Below, piece by piece: positions 43,532 to 52,800 of a DNA stretch of 64,000 bases. The stretch covers positions 1 to 64,000 of the forward strand of contig NZ_CAJYEB010000024.1 of assembly GCF_913773735.1 (NCBI RefSeq). The letters run 5' to 3'. Each line of letters opens with the position of its first letter. The first letter of the stretch is position 1. Both the position numbers and the translations under genes were made by a program. This DNA is from an uncultured Massilia sp. (GTDB lineage Bacteria > Pseudomonadota > Gammaproteobacteria > Burkholderiales > Burkholderiaceae_D). Under the pieces are notes generated by a model. It worked only from the letters and a program-made list of their open reading frames with translations, did not search any database and had not been told where the DNA came from.

Positions 43532-44371
43532 TCAGTCGAACCCGCGCACCGGCAGGGTCGCATCGCGCTGGATCCAGTTGCGCGCCGAGTACGCGGTGCG
43601 CGCATCCGTCACGTGCAGCGTGAACGCATGGCGCGACACCGTCGATCTGTTCGGCGCGCTGTAGTGCGGCAGCAGGCCGTGGAAGCAGACCAGGTCGCCG
43701 GCCTTCGCTTCGAGCGGCACGGCGGTGCTGTCGTCGGGCCAGGGCGTGGCGTCCAGCTTTTCCATCGTGATGCGGTCGCCGTCGCGCAGGAAGCGCTCGC
43801 GCAGCGGCGTGCGGTGGCCGCCCGGTTCGACCCACAGGCAGCCGTTCTCGATGGTCGCGTCTTCCAGCGCGAACCAGAACGTGGTCACGCTGATCGGGGT
43901 GCTGTCGAAGAAGGTGGCGTCCTGGTGCCAGCGCACCTCGCCGCCGATGCCCGGCTGCTTGAAGATGTACATCGATTGCCAGACCTGCGGCTGCTCCAGG
44001 CCCAGGTCGCGCGCGACCGCGGCCAGGCTGGCGTCGCGCGTGAAGGCTTCGAAGACCGGGTCGAGGTCGTGCATCGCGTGGCCGATCTTGTTGATCGACA
44101 GGGCCTTGGCCTGCCTGAGCTGGCCGTCCGGGCCGAACGCTTCTTCCTCGAAGAAGCAGCGCACCGTGTTGTCCGAACCGAGGAACCAGGCGTCGCTGGC
44201 GCTCATCTGGTTCTGCGTGGTGAAGATGGAGCGCGATTCGCCCGGGTCGAAGGCGTCGACGATCTCGCCGGCGCGCCGGCGCAGCGCGGCGATCTGGTCG
44301 AGGTCCTTGAAACCGGGGATGACGATGTAGCCGTCGCGCTGGTACCGGTCGCGTTGTTCTTGCGTCAGCAT
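43532..44371 (-). CDS. Phytanoyl-CoA dioxygenase (PhyH) family protein
   Basis: The 279-residue protein belongs to the PhyH branch of Fe(II)/2-oxoglutarate oxygenases. It starts MLTQEQRDRYQRDGYIVIPG, the usual N-terminus. Iron ligands are in VRWHQDATFFD (His-x-Asp) and in CFHGLLPHYSAPNRS, with the distal His. ENGCLWVEPGGHR is a further conserved block. The substrate may be a lipid or a small metabolite; it is not set by the sequence. It lies 25 bp after the M29-like gene on the same strand, so the two probably form an operon. Confidence 0.92.
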   Translation of the reverse strand: MLTQEQRDRYQRDGYIVIPGFKDLDQIAALRRRAGEIVDAFDPGESRSIFTTQNQMSASDAWFLGSDNTVRCFFEEEAFGPDGQLRQAKALSINKIGHAMHDLDPVFEAFTRDASLAAVARDLGLEQPQVWQSMYIFKQPGIGGEVRWHQDATFFDSTPISVTTFWFALEDATIENGCLWVEPGGHRTPLRERFLRDGDRITMEKLDATPWPDDSTAVPLEAKAGDLVCFHGLLPHYSAPNRSTVSRHAFTLHVTDARTAYSARNWIQRDATLPVRGFD

Positions 44372-44396
44372 GGATACTCCTGTCGATATGAATGGT

Positions 44397-45452
44397 TTAC
44401 GTGGCCATGGCCAGGTCCGGCGCCACCGTCCAGGCGCCGTCCGCGTACACGCGCTCGCCGTCGAGGTACACGGCGTCGGTCACGACGAACACGTCGATGT
44501 GGTAGCGCGCATCCTTGCGCTTGAAGCCGGGCTTGGCGTACACGCCGTGCTTGGCGCCCAGCGACAGGTGGATGCCGCACATGCGCTCGTAGGTGCCGAT
44601 GTCGTCCACGCGGCGCGCGCGCGTGAAGGCGCGGTTCATGCCGAAGCCCAGCTCGCGCACCCAGACCTCGCCCTCGTCGCGGCGGATGATGTCCAGCACT
44701 TCCTGGAACGCCGGCGTGACGTTCTCGGCGTCGACCACGCGGCCGCGCTCGATGACCAGCGTCACCGGCGTGTCCGGGCGGTTGACCAGGTAGGCGGTGT
44801 CGCCGAACACGTGCACCTGGGCGCGGCCGTTCACGGCTTCCAGGTCGCGCGCCTCGGTAAACACCTCGCCGATCGGGAACTGGCCGCCGCTGTTGGCCAT
44901 CGCGCGGTAGTCGCCCACGTTCAGCTTGGCGCTCTCGAACGGCGAATCGAATGCCAGCACCGCGCCGCCGCCGTGCACCTCGCCGCGCGCGGCACGGTCG
45001 ATGCGCGCCTTGAGCGCGTGGCCGACGCCGCGGAAGTACACGGGGTCGTAGGCCAGCGCCTCGATGTAGTGCTCGCCCTGCAGGCCCGGCATGCGCGCCA
45101 GGTGCACGTGCTCGATCACCTTCAGGCCCAGCTTGAACAGTTCCACGCGCAGGCGAAAGCCGTCGAGGCGGAAGTTGGTCGACTGCACCAGCACCACCAG
45201 GTCCTGCGGCGCCAGCGTCGCGAAGGTGTCCAGCACGTCCTGCGGCGCCACCGCGTCGAAGTCGATGAAGCGGGCGTCGGGCAGGTTGCGGCGGTAGCCC
45301 TCGACCAGGGCGCGCGCCAGCGCCGTGCGATCGTCGTGGACGACCAGCGCGCGCCGGCCGGGACCGTGTTCGAAGGCGATCGCGAGCACGTCGCGCAGGT
45401 GGGCGGCGGCGGTGTCGATGGCGGCGGCGGAGAGGGCGTCGGTGGTGGTCAT
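44397..45452 (-). CDS. M29-family aminopeptidase-like protein
   Basis: The 351-residue protein resembles the M29 (aminopeptidase T) family, to which the dihydroxypyridine dioxygenase NicX is also related. Metal ligands expected in this fold are visible: the glutamate in FPIGEVFTEARDLEAVNGRA, the glutamate in WVRELGFGMNRAF, the histidine in MCGIHLSLGAKHGVY, and the His-x-Asp in ARYHIDVFVVTD. There is no signal peptide. It may act as a metallopeptidase or as a ring-cleaving oxygenase. The neighbouring PhyH-type oxygenase gene makes a small-molecule catabolic role possible, but neither reaction is proven. Confidence 0.78.
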   Translation of the reverse strand: MTTTDALSAAAIDTAAAHLRDVLAIAFEHGPGRRALVVHDDRTALARALVEGYRRNLPDARFIDFDAVAPQDVLDTFATLAPQDLVVLVQSTNFRLDGFRLRVELFKLGLKVIEHVHLARMPGLQGEHYIEALAYDPVYFRGVGHALKARIDRAARGEVHGGGAVLAFDSPFESAKLNVGDYRAMANSGGQFPIGEVFTEARDLEAVNGRAQVHVFGDTAYLVNRPDTPVTLVIERGRVVDAENVTPAFQEVLDIIRRDEGEVWVRELGFGMNRAFTRARRVDDIGTYERMCGIHLSLGAKHGVYAKPGFKRKDARYHIDVFVVTDAVYLDGERVYADGAWTVAPDLAMAT

Positions 45453-45585
45453 GGCGCGGCGGGCGGTAACGAGCCCGTCATTATAAGGCAGCGGCGCGCG
45501 GTGGCGTACCCCGCCGGCGCCCTTGCGGCAGCGCAGGGACCACGGGCCGGCTTTGCGGCACAGTCAGCCTGTCAGGAGCGCCATC

Positions 45586-46116
45586 ATGTTGATTCATAAA
45601 GGAAATTTCCTCATCGTTAAGCTGGCGGCCACCGTGCTGGTCGCGCTGCTGGCCTGGTGCGCCACCGCCGCGCCCAGGGCGGGCCCCGTCGCGCCGGCGG
45701 CGCCGGACGCCGTCGCGGTGGCATTCTACGGCTGGTACCTGGACACGCTGGCGGCCGACCAGGATCCGCTGTCCGACCGGCGCGAACGCTTCGCCGTCTA
45801 CGTCGCGCGCGACCTGGAAGCGCGGCTGGCGCAGCGCCTGCGCAGCGGCGGCGTCCCCCAGGCCGATTACTTCCTGCAGGCCGCGCACTACCACGCCGAC
45901 TGGCTGCGCCGGCAGGTGCACGCCGTCACGGTGCGCCAGCGCAGCCAGGGGCGGGAGCGGCTGGCCGACGTGATCGTCACGCTGGGCGCCGGCGGCGAGT
46001 CCACGCGCACGCTGGCCTTGTCGATGGTGCTCGAGGACGGCCTCTGGAAGATCCGCCAGGTCGATCCCGCGCGCGACGGGTCCCTCGAAAGTTCCGCCGA
46101 ACAGTCCGTCATTTGA
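45586..46116 (+). CDS. DUF3828-like exported protein
   Basis: From MLIHKGNFLIVKLAATVLVA, with GTCAGGAGCGCC upstream, the 176-residue protein has a signal peptide ending near CATAAPRAG. The mature domain matches the DUF3828 type: VAFYGWYLDTLAADQDPLSD, RERFAVYVARDLEARLAQRL, then DYFLQAAHYHADWLRRQVHA, ending WKIRQVDPARDGSLESSAEQ. It should be periplasmic. The function is unknown. It lies just upstream of the tubulin-type operon (134 bp) on the same strand, but no coupling is visible and it may be independent. Confidence 0.72.
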   Translation: MLIHKGNFLIVKLAATVLVALLAWCATAAPRAGPVAPAAPDAVAVAFYGWYLDTLAADQDPLSDRRERFAVYVARDLEARLAQRLRSGGVPQADYFLQAAHYHADWLRRQVHAVTVRQRSQGRERLADVIVTLGAGGESTRTLALSMVLEDGLWKIRQVDPARDGSLESSAEQSVI

Positions 46117-46249
46117 TCCCCGCAGCACAGCCACGCGCTACTCCGTGAACGGCGCGCCGTATGCTTGACCGCGGCGCTATGATTTCAATAGCACAACGAT
46201 CCGCAACACGAGGCGGACCGTGTCCGATTGACGATCATTGGTGGAGCGC

Positions 46250-47770
46250 ATGGCATACAGATGGGAAACGCCGACCAGCACCTGGCTGGAGCGCGAAGCG
46301 GGCGGCGGCTACGAGCTCGCCGCCAGTAGCGGCCTCGGCCATGTCGACTGGCAGGCCGCGGTGGTCGCGCGCGGCCGCCTGGCCGACTGCGCCCGCCTGC
46401 TGGGCGCCTCGCTGCCGCTGGCGTGCGCCCATGCGCCCGTCTATCCCGACGGCTTCGCCTTTTGCCCGGAATGCGGCCAGCCCCTGCAGCGCCTGGACGG
46501 GCAGGGCATGGCGCGCACGCGCCAGCCCGAGTGGTGGGGCGCCTGGGCCGACCCGCTGCTGCCGCGCCACGTGCCGCATGGCCTGCCGGTGACGTCGCTG
46601 GCGCTCGGCGACGGCCTCGAGGAACGCCCGCCCGCGCCCGCCGTGGGCCGGTGCGACGCCACCCTGCCGGCGCCGCCGAACGCCCATTGCGTGTTCGCCG
46701 CCGCCAGGTTCGGCTTTCCCGAACCGCGCCTGCTGGCGCTGGCGCCGGGGCGCGGCGTGCTGCAATACCTCGATCCGCTGGCGGGCGCATGGCACGTCCT
46801 GCTGCCCGAGGAAGGCGCGGCCGACCTGGCGTTTTCCGCCTCCGACTACGGCTGGCTGCCGGCCCCCGACCTGGCCGAAGGCCGCCGCGGCGAGGTCGGG
46901 CTGGTGCCCACGGCGCGCGGCCTGGTGCGGCTGTGGATCGACCCGGTCGGCGAAACCTGCCGCACCGAGACCGTGCTGGACGCGCCCGTCGTCGCCGCGC
47001 CCGGCGTCATGCGGCGCCATGCCGCGTGCCTGGTGCGCAATGCGGCCGGCGGCCTGACGCTGTACACGCTGGACGCCGCGCCTTCGGCCGCACCGGCGCC
47101 CGGACCGGCCTACGATTGCGGCGCGCTGCCGATGGCGGGCTGGACCCGGCCGGTGGGCTACGACGGCCAGCTGTCCTGGCTGCACGGCGAGGGCCAGCTC
47201 GTGTGGCGTCCGGGCGCCGCGCCGCGCTGGATCCCCTGGCCGGACACCTGGCTGCCCAGCCTCGACCTGGGCGGGCCGACGCTCTCGCGCGACGGCCGCA
47301 TGTGGCTGATCGGGCACGACGGCGGCGCCTATTCCTTCCTCGAACTGGGCACGCCGGCGCCGCAGCGCATGCCGGTCGACGGCGCGCGCCTGGGCTTCGC
47401 CAACCTGCTGTTCCGGCGCGGCCATCCGGTCGTCGACGAGCCGTGGTCGGCAGAGCACGTCGAGGACCAGCGCGAGGACGATACCCTGGTGCTGCCGCTG
47501 CTGCGCGGCTTCAACAACAACCGCGCCCAGCCCAGCGGGCTAGTGCTGCGCTTCCACCAGTACACGGGCCGCGCCGAGGACGCGCTGGCCGGCCGCGCGC
47601 TGCCGCGCACCACGGTCGAGTGGATCGGCCGGCGCAACGTGATCCTGGACGAGGTCGTGCGCCTGGCGCGCCCGCTCGACTGCGTGCCCTTCGTCTACGC
47701 CGGCCGGCTGTGGCTGCACCATCCGGACTGGAACCGGATCCGCGGCTGGAACCTGGAAGTCGCGCCGTGA
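46250..47770 (+). CDS. Uncharacterised protein with CxxC motif, gene 1 of tubulin-type operon
   Basis: The 506-residue protein starts MAYRWETPTSTWLEREAGGG, with GGTGGAGCGC as ribosome-binding site. A short cysteine cluster (Cys59 and C72-P-E-C75) may form a zinc site. The rest is rich in Trp, Gly, Pro and beta-strand, with repeats such as APGRGVLQYLDPLAGAWHVL, TARGLVRLWIDPVGETCRTE and LSRDGRMWLIGHDGGAYSFL, which suggest a beta-propeller; that is inferred from the pattern. No signal peptide or membrane helix is seen. It overlaps gene 2 by GTGA and is the first gene of the five-gene unit. The function is unknown. Confidence 0.78.
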   Translation: MAYRWETPTSTWLEREAGGGYELAASSGLGHVDWQAAVVARGRLADCARLLGASLPLACAHAPVYPDGFAFCPECGQPLQRLDGQGMARTRQPEWWGAWADPLLPRHVPHGLPVTSLALGDGLEERPPAPAVGRCDATLPAPPNAHCVFAAARFGFPEPRLLALAPGRGVLQYLDPLAGAWHVLLPEEGAADLAFSASDYGWLPAPDLAEGRRGEVGLVPTARGLVRLWIDPVGETCRTETVLDAPVVAAPGVMRRHAACLVRNAAGGLTLYTLDAAPSAAPAPGPAYDCGALPMAGWTRPVGYDGQLSWLHGEGQLVWRPGAAPRWIPWPDTWLPSLDLGGPTLSRDGRMWLIGHDGGAYSFLELGTPAPQRMPVDGARLGFANLLFRRGHPVVDEPWSAEHVEDQREDDTLVLPLLRGFNNNRAQPSGLVLRFHQYTGRAEDALAGRALPRTTVEWIGRRNVILDEVVRLARPLDCVPFVYAGRLWLHHPDWNRIRGWNLEVAP

Positions 47771-49290
47771 ACCGGACGCCGTCGCCATCGTCGTGGATGC
47801 GCCGGCGCCGGCTGGCGCCGGCGGCCGTCGCGCTGGCCGCGTCCCTGCTCGCGGCGCCGGCCGCGCGGGCGCTGCCGCAGGTGGTGCTGGTGCAGAACTC
47901 GGGCTGGATGGAGCCGTTCTACACCGACCCGAAGTCGCCCTTCAAGCCGCTGGTGGCGGCCCTGGCCGGCAGCGTGGCGCAGCCGGGCGACGCGCTGGTG
48001 CTGGCCGCCTTCAACCAGTCGCGGCCCGATGCGCCGTCGCCGCGCGCGCTGCTGTCCGAGCAGGTGGACCCCGGCACCGGCGCGCGCGTGCGCGCGGCGC
48101 TGGCGCAACTGGACACGGCGCAAAAGCCGGGCGGGACGGCGCTGGCCGACACCGACCTGGGCGAAGCGGTCGACGCGGCCGTCAACCGCGTCCTGCAGGG
48201 CAGGCCGGGCCTGGTCTGGCTGGTCACCAACAACCGCAACAGCCCGAACAACGACCCGCGCACGTTCGAGCGCAACCGCGAATTCTATGCGCTGATCCAC
48301 CGCGGCCCGGCGATCGCCAGGGCGCTGGCCTTCCCGCTGCGCATGCCGGTGCAGGGCGCGCACTACCGCGCCAACGGCCTCATGGTGTACGTGTTCGCGG
48401 TGGGCGCGCAGGGCGCGCACGCGCTCGACCGCCTGCTGGCCGAGGGACGCGTCCAGCGCGTCATCACCGAACCGCCGGCGCGCCTCAAGCCGCTGGACCG
48501 CGACACGGTGCGCCTGGTGCCGCGCAAGGTCGAGGATGCGCCGGGCGTGGCGTTCTCGATGGATGCCAACGGCGTGCTGCGCGCCGACGTCTCGCCCGAG
48601 GCGCTGGAACCCTTCGCCACCGTGCGCTGGAGCCTGGAGAACACGATCTATCCGTACACCATCGCCAGCGCCAGCATCGGCGCGCGCTCGGTGCTGGACG
48701 GCGACAACCACCGCATCGTGCTGGAGAACGGCGACGTCGAGCGCCTCGCGCCCGGCAAGACGGCGCCGCTGGCCTCGCGCATGCAGCTGCCGGTGGCGCG
48801 CCTGCCGGGCAAGTGGTCGCTCGACGCGCTGCGCGCGGCCGGCTCGGCCTACGTGCTGCCGGGCCGCATCGAACTGCACCTCGAGCGCCAGAAGCTGGAA
48901 CTGTCGCAGGCCTTCCGCGCGCGCATGGCGGCGCTGTTCCCGGGCGATCCGCTGCCCGACATCTTCACGCCGCCGGCCGAGGTGCAGGCGTCGACGGCGC
49001 AGCTGCCGATCGAAGTGCGCGTGCACTACGGGACCGGGCCGCTGGTGGCGGCGCTCGGCGCCGCGCTGGCGCTGCTGGCGGCCGCGGGCGGCGCGGCGCT
49101 GGCGTATGCGCGGCCGCGCCGCGTCGACCTGACGGTGGAGGACGAGCCGCGCACGATGCGCGCCCGCGCCGGCAGCGTGCAGCCGGTGTACGACAAGGCG
49201 GGCAACCAGGTGGCGCGCCTGAAGACGACATTGTTCGGCCACGAGCTGATCGACCTGCGCGAAGGCGCGCGGGTCCGGCTGGGCCGTTGA
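47767..49290 (+). CDS. Exported vWA-like membrane protein, gene 2 of tubulin-type operon
   Basis: The 507-residue protein starts at a GTG overlapping the gene 1 stop. A signal sequence (MRRRRLAPAAVALAASLLAA) is followed by VVLVQNSGWMEPFYTDP, where a von Willebrand A domain would have DxSxS. Here the first metal ligand Asp is lost, leaving NSGWM. Later motifs GGTALADTDLGEAVDAAV and LVWLVTNNRNSPNNDP fit the vWA fold. A membrane helix near residues 420-445 (GPLVAALGAALALLAAAGGA) precedes a short cytoplasmic tail (RVDLTVEDEPRTMRARAGSV). It should place a vWA-like domain in the periplasm and a tail in the cytoplasm, where gene 4 would act. Confidence 0.8.
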   Translation: MNRTPSPSSWMRRRRLAPAAVALAASLLAAPAARALPQVVLVQNSGWMEPFYTDPKSPFKPLVAALAGSVAQPGDALVLAAFNQSRPDAPSPRALLSEQVDPGTGARVRAALAQLDTAQKPGGTALADTDLGEAVDAAVNRVLQGRPGLVWLVTNNRNSPNNDPRTFERNREFYALIHRGPAIARALAFPLRMPVQGAHYRANGLMVYVFAVGAQGAHALDRLLAEGRVQRVITEPPARLKPLDRDTVRLVPRKVEDAPGVAFSMDANGVLRADVSPEALEPFATVRWSLENTIYPYTIASASIGARSVLDGDNHRIVLENGDVERLAPGKTAPLASRMQLPVARLPGKWSLDALRAAGSAYVLPGRIELHLERQKLELSQAFRARMAALFPGDPLPDIFTPPAEVQASTAQLPIEVRVHYGTGPLVAALGAALALLAAAGGAALAYARPRRVDLTVEDEPRTMRARAGSVQPVYDKAGNQVARLKTTLFGHELIDLREGARVRLGR

Positions 49291-49332
49291 TCAACCCTAT
49301 CCAAGGCAGCAGCCACGCAGGAAGGATGGACC

Positions 49333-49815
49333 ATGCAGCAAGCACAGCACCCGCAGTCCCCGCAGCCCCCGCAGCCCACGTCGACCGATCCCGGCTTTCG
49401 CCTGCCGGCCCAGGACGCGACGACGCCGCAGGATCCGCTGCCGCGGACGACGCCCGACACGGCGCGCATGCCGGTCGAGATCGCGCCGGGCGGCGCCACC
49501 AACACCAGCGCGGCGCCGCTGCGCGACACCTCGGCGCGCGACCTGGCCATCGGCGGCACGGCCATCGTCGTGCTGCTGGTGATTTACGTCTTCGTCCGTA
49601 ACGCCTACGTGCACCACCTGGTGGTGCGGCGCGTGGCGCCGTCGTCGGCCGGCAGCGCGGGCTGGCTGCTGTTCGTGGGGCTGTCCTTCCTCTCCGCCGC
49701 GGCGGTGCTGGCGGTGGTCAACGCGAGCAAGTACCTGACGCTGGCGGTCACGGGACCGCTGGTCGCGGTGGGCGTCGTCGCGCTGGTGGCGGCGCTGTTC
49801 GTCGGCCGGCGCTGA
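49333..49815 (+). CDS. Three-helix membrane protein, gene 3 of tubulin-type operon
   Basis: The 160-residue protein has a Pro/Gln/Thr-rich N-terminus (MQQAQHPQSPQPPQPTSTDP) of about 65 residues. Three hydrophobic segments follow: RDLAIGGTAIVVLLVIYVFV, SAGWLLFVGLSFLSAAAVLA and TLAVTGPLVAVGVVALVAAL, ending FVGRR. No known domain is recognised. It lies 42 bp after gene 2 and 54 bp before the tubulin-like gene. The layout suggests a membrane anchor or adaptor whose cytoplasmic N-terminal tail could bind the cytoskeletal protein; this is inference only. Confidence 0.75.
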   Translation: MQQAQHPQSPQPPQPTSTDPGFRLPAQDATTPQDPLPRTTPDTARMPVEIAPGGATNTSAAPLRDTSARDLAIGGTAIVVLLVIYVFVRNAYVHHLVVRRVAPSSAGSAGWLLFVGLSFLSAAAVLAVVNASKYLTLAVTGPLVAVGVVALVAALFVGRR

Positions 49816-49869
49816 ACGCCCATCGGGCACACATCGAGCACACAACAGGAAAGCACAGGAAAACACGCC

Positions 49870-52800
49870 ATGGCAGACTTCCCCGACCCCTCGGCCCTGA
49901 ACCGCAAGACCGAACTGAAGGTCGACCTGCGACCGACGCTGTTCATCGGCGCCGGCGGCACCGGCATGGAAGTCATGATGCGCATCCGCCGCCGCATCCT
50001 GTCGGCCGTGTGGAACCGCCACCATCCGACCCGCGTCGAGTCGATCGGCGACTTCCCCGTCGCGCGCTTCCTGCACTTCGACCTGGACAGCAATGCCGTC
50101 ATCGACGAGGGCAAGTCGCAGCGCACCGACCCGTGGTTCGAACTGGTCAAGCTGGCGGACGAGGAACGCCTGGTCGAGCCGCTCGACCTGCCGCAGTACC
50201 ACGAGTCCGACGACAGCCTGGCGCGCTTTCCGCTGATCGAGCGCTGGATGCCGCTGCGCCCCAAGAAGCTGCGTTCGCTCGGCATCGACCCGTCCAAGGG
50301 GGCCGGCCAGATCCGCGCGCTGGCGCGCCTGTACCTGTTCGACAAGTACCCGAAGCTGCGCGGTCGCATCAAGGGCGCGCTGAATTACCTGAGCAGCAAT
50401 GCCGGCATCGAGCGCAAGGAGAATTACCAGCGCCTGGGCCTGCAGGTCGACACCAGCAAGTTCCGCATCGTCGTCATCGCCTCCAATGCCGGCGGCACCG
50501 GCGCCGGCAGCGCCATCGACCTGGGCTGGATCGCCAAGGCCATCGCGCGCCAGGAAGTGTCGGACAGCCAGGTCGACCTGGTGATGTTCCTGCCCTCGGG
50601 CTACGCCAGGGCCAACAAGGAAAGGACCGAGGCCAATGCCTACGCCACGCTGATGGAACTGGAGACGGCGATGCGCGACATGAACGCGCAGGTCCAGTGG
50701 ATGGAGCCGGACAGCGTGCTCGGACGCGGCGCCCCGTTCGACGACGTGTACTTCGTCGACACGGCCAACCTGGCCAACAAGGCGACCCAGGACGTCAAGG
50801 ACGTGTACCAGATGGTGGCCGACACGCTGTTCGAGGATTTCGCCTCGGCCGATTTCGCCAACCGCAAGCGCTCGGTCGCCGTCAACCAGCAGCAGCACAA
50901 GCTCGGCCCCTACAACCCGCGCGTGCCGGAAAGCCGCTTCGGCGACATGCGCCTGTCCTACTCGAAGGCCTATTCCGCCTTCGGCCAGGCGGTGCTGGAC
51001 ACCCAGCAGAGCCTGCGCGAGGACATCCGCGCCTACGAGCTGGCGGGCCGGATGGTGAAAGCCTTCTTCGGCCTGGCGGCCAGCGACGGCGGCGGCGCCC
51101 GCCGCGCCGGCGACGCCGAGCGCGACGCCTTCATGCGCGAGCAGATGGGCCTGCAGGAACACGCGTTCTCCGACTTCCCCGACCTGCGCAAGGGCACCGT
51201 GGACGTGACGCCGTTCCAGGAATACGCGCTGACCGGCATGCTGCTGATGGACCGCGACGGCCGCTCGCTGCTCGAGCGCGTCGAGAGCAAGGTGCAGCTC
51301 GAGGTCGACCGCATCATGGCGTCCTACGAGGTGCGCGACTGGCGCGAGAAGGTCGCCGAGCTGCTGCCGCAGCTGGAGCGCGACGCGATCCGCGAGGCCG
51401 GCGCCAGCGCCGAGACCAGCGAGGACCGCATCAAGCGCCACACCGGCGAGCAGCTGGCGCAACTGCGCCTGAACGTGCGTGGCCGCCTGTACATGCTGCT
51501 GGACGACCGCAAGCAGGGCGGCCTGGAATTCGTGCTGTCGCTGCTGGAGCAGGTCAAGGCGCGCCTGGCGCAGCGCGACCTCGGCAATGCCCAGCGCAAC
51601 GGCAAGCGCTACCGCGACATCCGCGACGCGCTGCGCACGCGCCAGGTCGAGGAATCGCTGAACAACCTGGCGCAGGCGGCGTCGCGCCTGTTCGGCAAGG
51701 ATGCCCAGGCGCGCGAGGTGATGAACCACGTCAAGCGCGACATCGCCGACTACCTGCGCTTCCACCTGCTGGCGGTGGCCGCCGGCCAGGCGGTCGAGGC
51801 GATGCGCGGGCTGTCGGCCTGGCTGGGCGAGCCGCTGGCGCCGGACGAGCACGGCCAGGTGCGCTGGAGCGGGCTGGCCGGCGAGTTCCAGGAAGGCCGC
51901 CGGGAAGTGCAGGCCATGCTGGGGGCCGTCGACCAGCGCATCGGCCAGCTGCGCGCCGACGCGCGCCAGGAACACGCCACCTACATCAAGCTGGCCGACG
52001 AGACGCCGGCGCCCGCGCAGTCGACGGTCGCGCTGCGCGGCGACGTGAGCGCCTGGGCCGAGGAAGTGCTGCTCGAATTCGGCGGCTCGGCGCGCCTGTT
52101 CCCGCAACTGGGCGACGAGCGCCTGCGCGCCGACCTGCTGCTCAAGCTGTTCCGGCGCGCCCAGGTGCAGCTGTCGAGCCAGGACGCGCTCGCGGCCGAG
52201 CCGCTCGACCCCCTGCTGGAGCGCCTGGGCGCCATGTCACCGCAGGAGCGCCAGCGCGTGTTCGCCGAATGGATCAAGAGCGCCATGCCCTGGATTAACG
52301 CGCGCTTCTCGGCCGAGTTCACGCCCAACGCCGACCAGTTCAAGTGCTTCATCGGCGTCGGCGATCCGCTCGCCTGGCGCCGCATGGAGGCCGAGATCCG
52401 CGCCGCCGTGCCGGCCGGCTTCTTCCACGGCGACCTGGTCTCCATCGTGAACACGGGCGTGCCGGGGCGCGCCGTCTGCTACATCGAACTGTCCGGCTAC
52501 CCGATGACGGTGCTGCGCGGCCTGCCGACCTGGCGCGCCAGCTACCAGATCGAGAATCCCAAGATCCCGACCCACCTGCACTTCGATGCGACGCGCTTCC
52601 GCCATCCGATCTCGCCGTCGATGGACGAACTGAACCGCCTGGCCGACGACTACGACTGGTTCCTGCAGGCGGTCGCGCTGGGCATCCTGCGCCGCAAGGC
52701 GGACCTCGGCGATCGCGAGGCCAGCTTCCAGCCGCGTGGCCAGTACCTGTTCGAGGTCGAGCCGGGCTCGGGCGAGTGGCTGCAGATCGGCAACGAGTAC

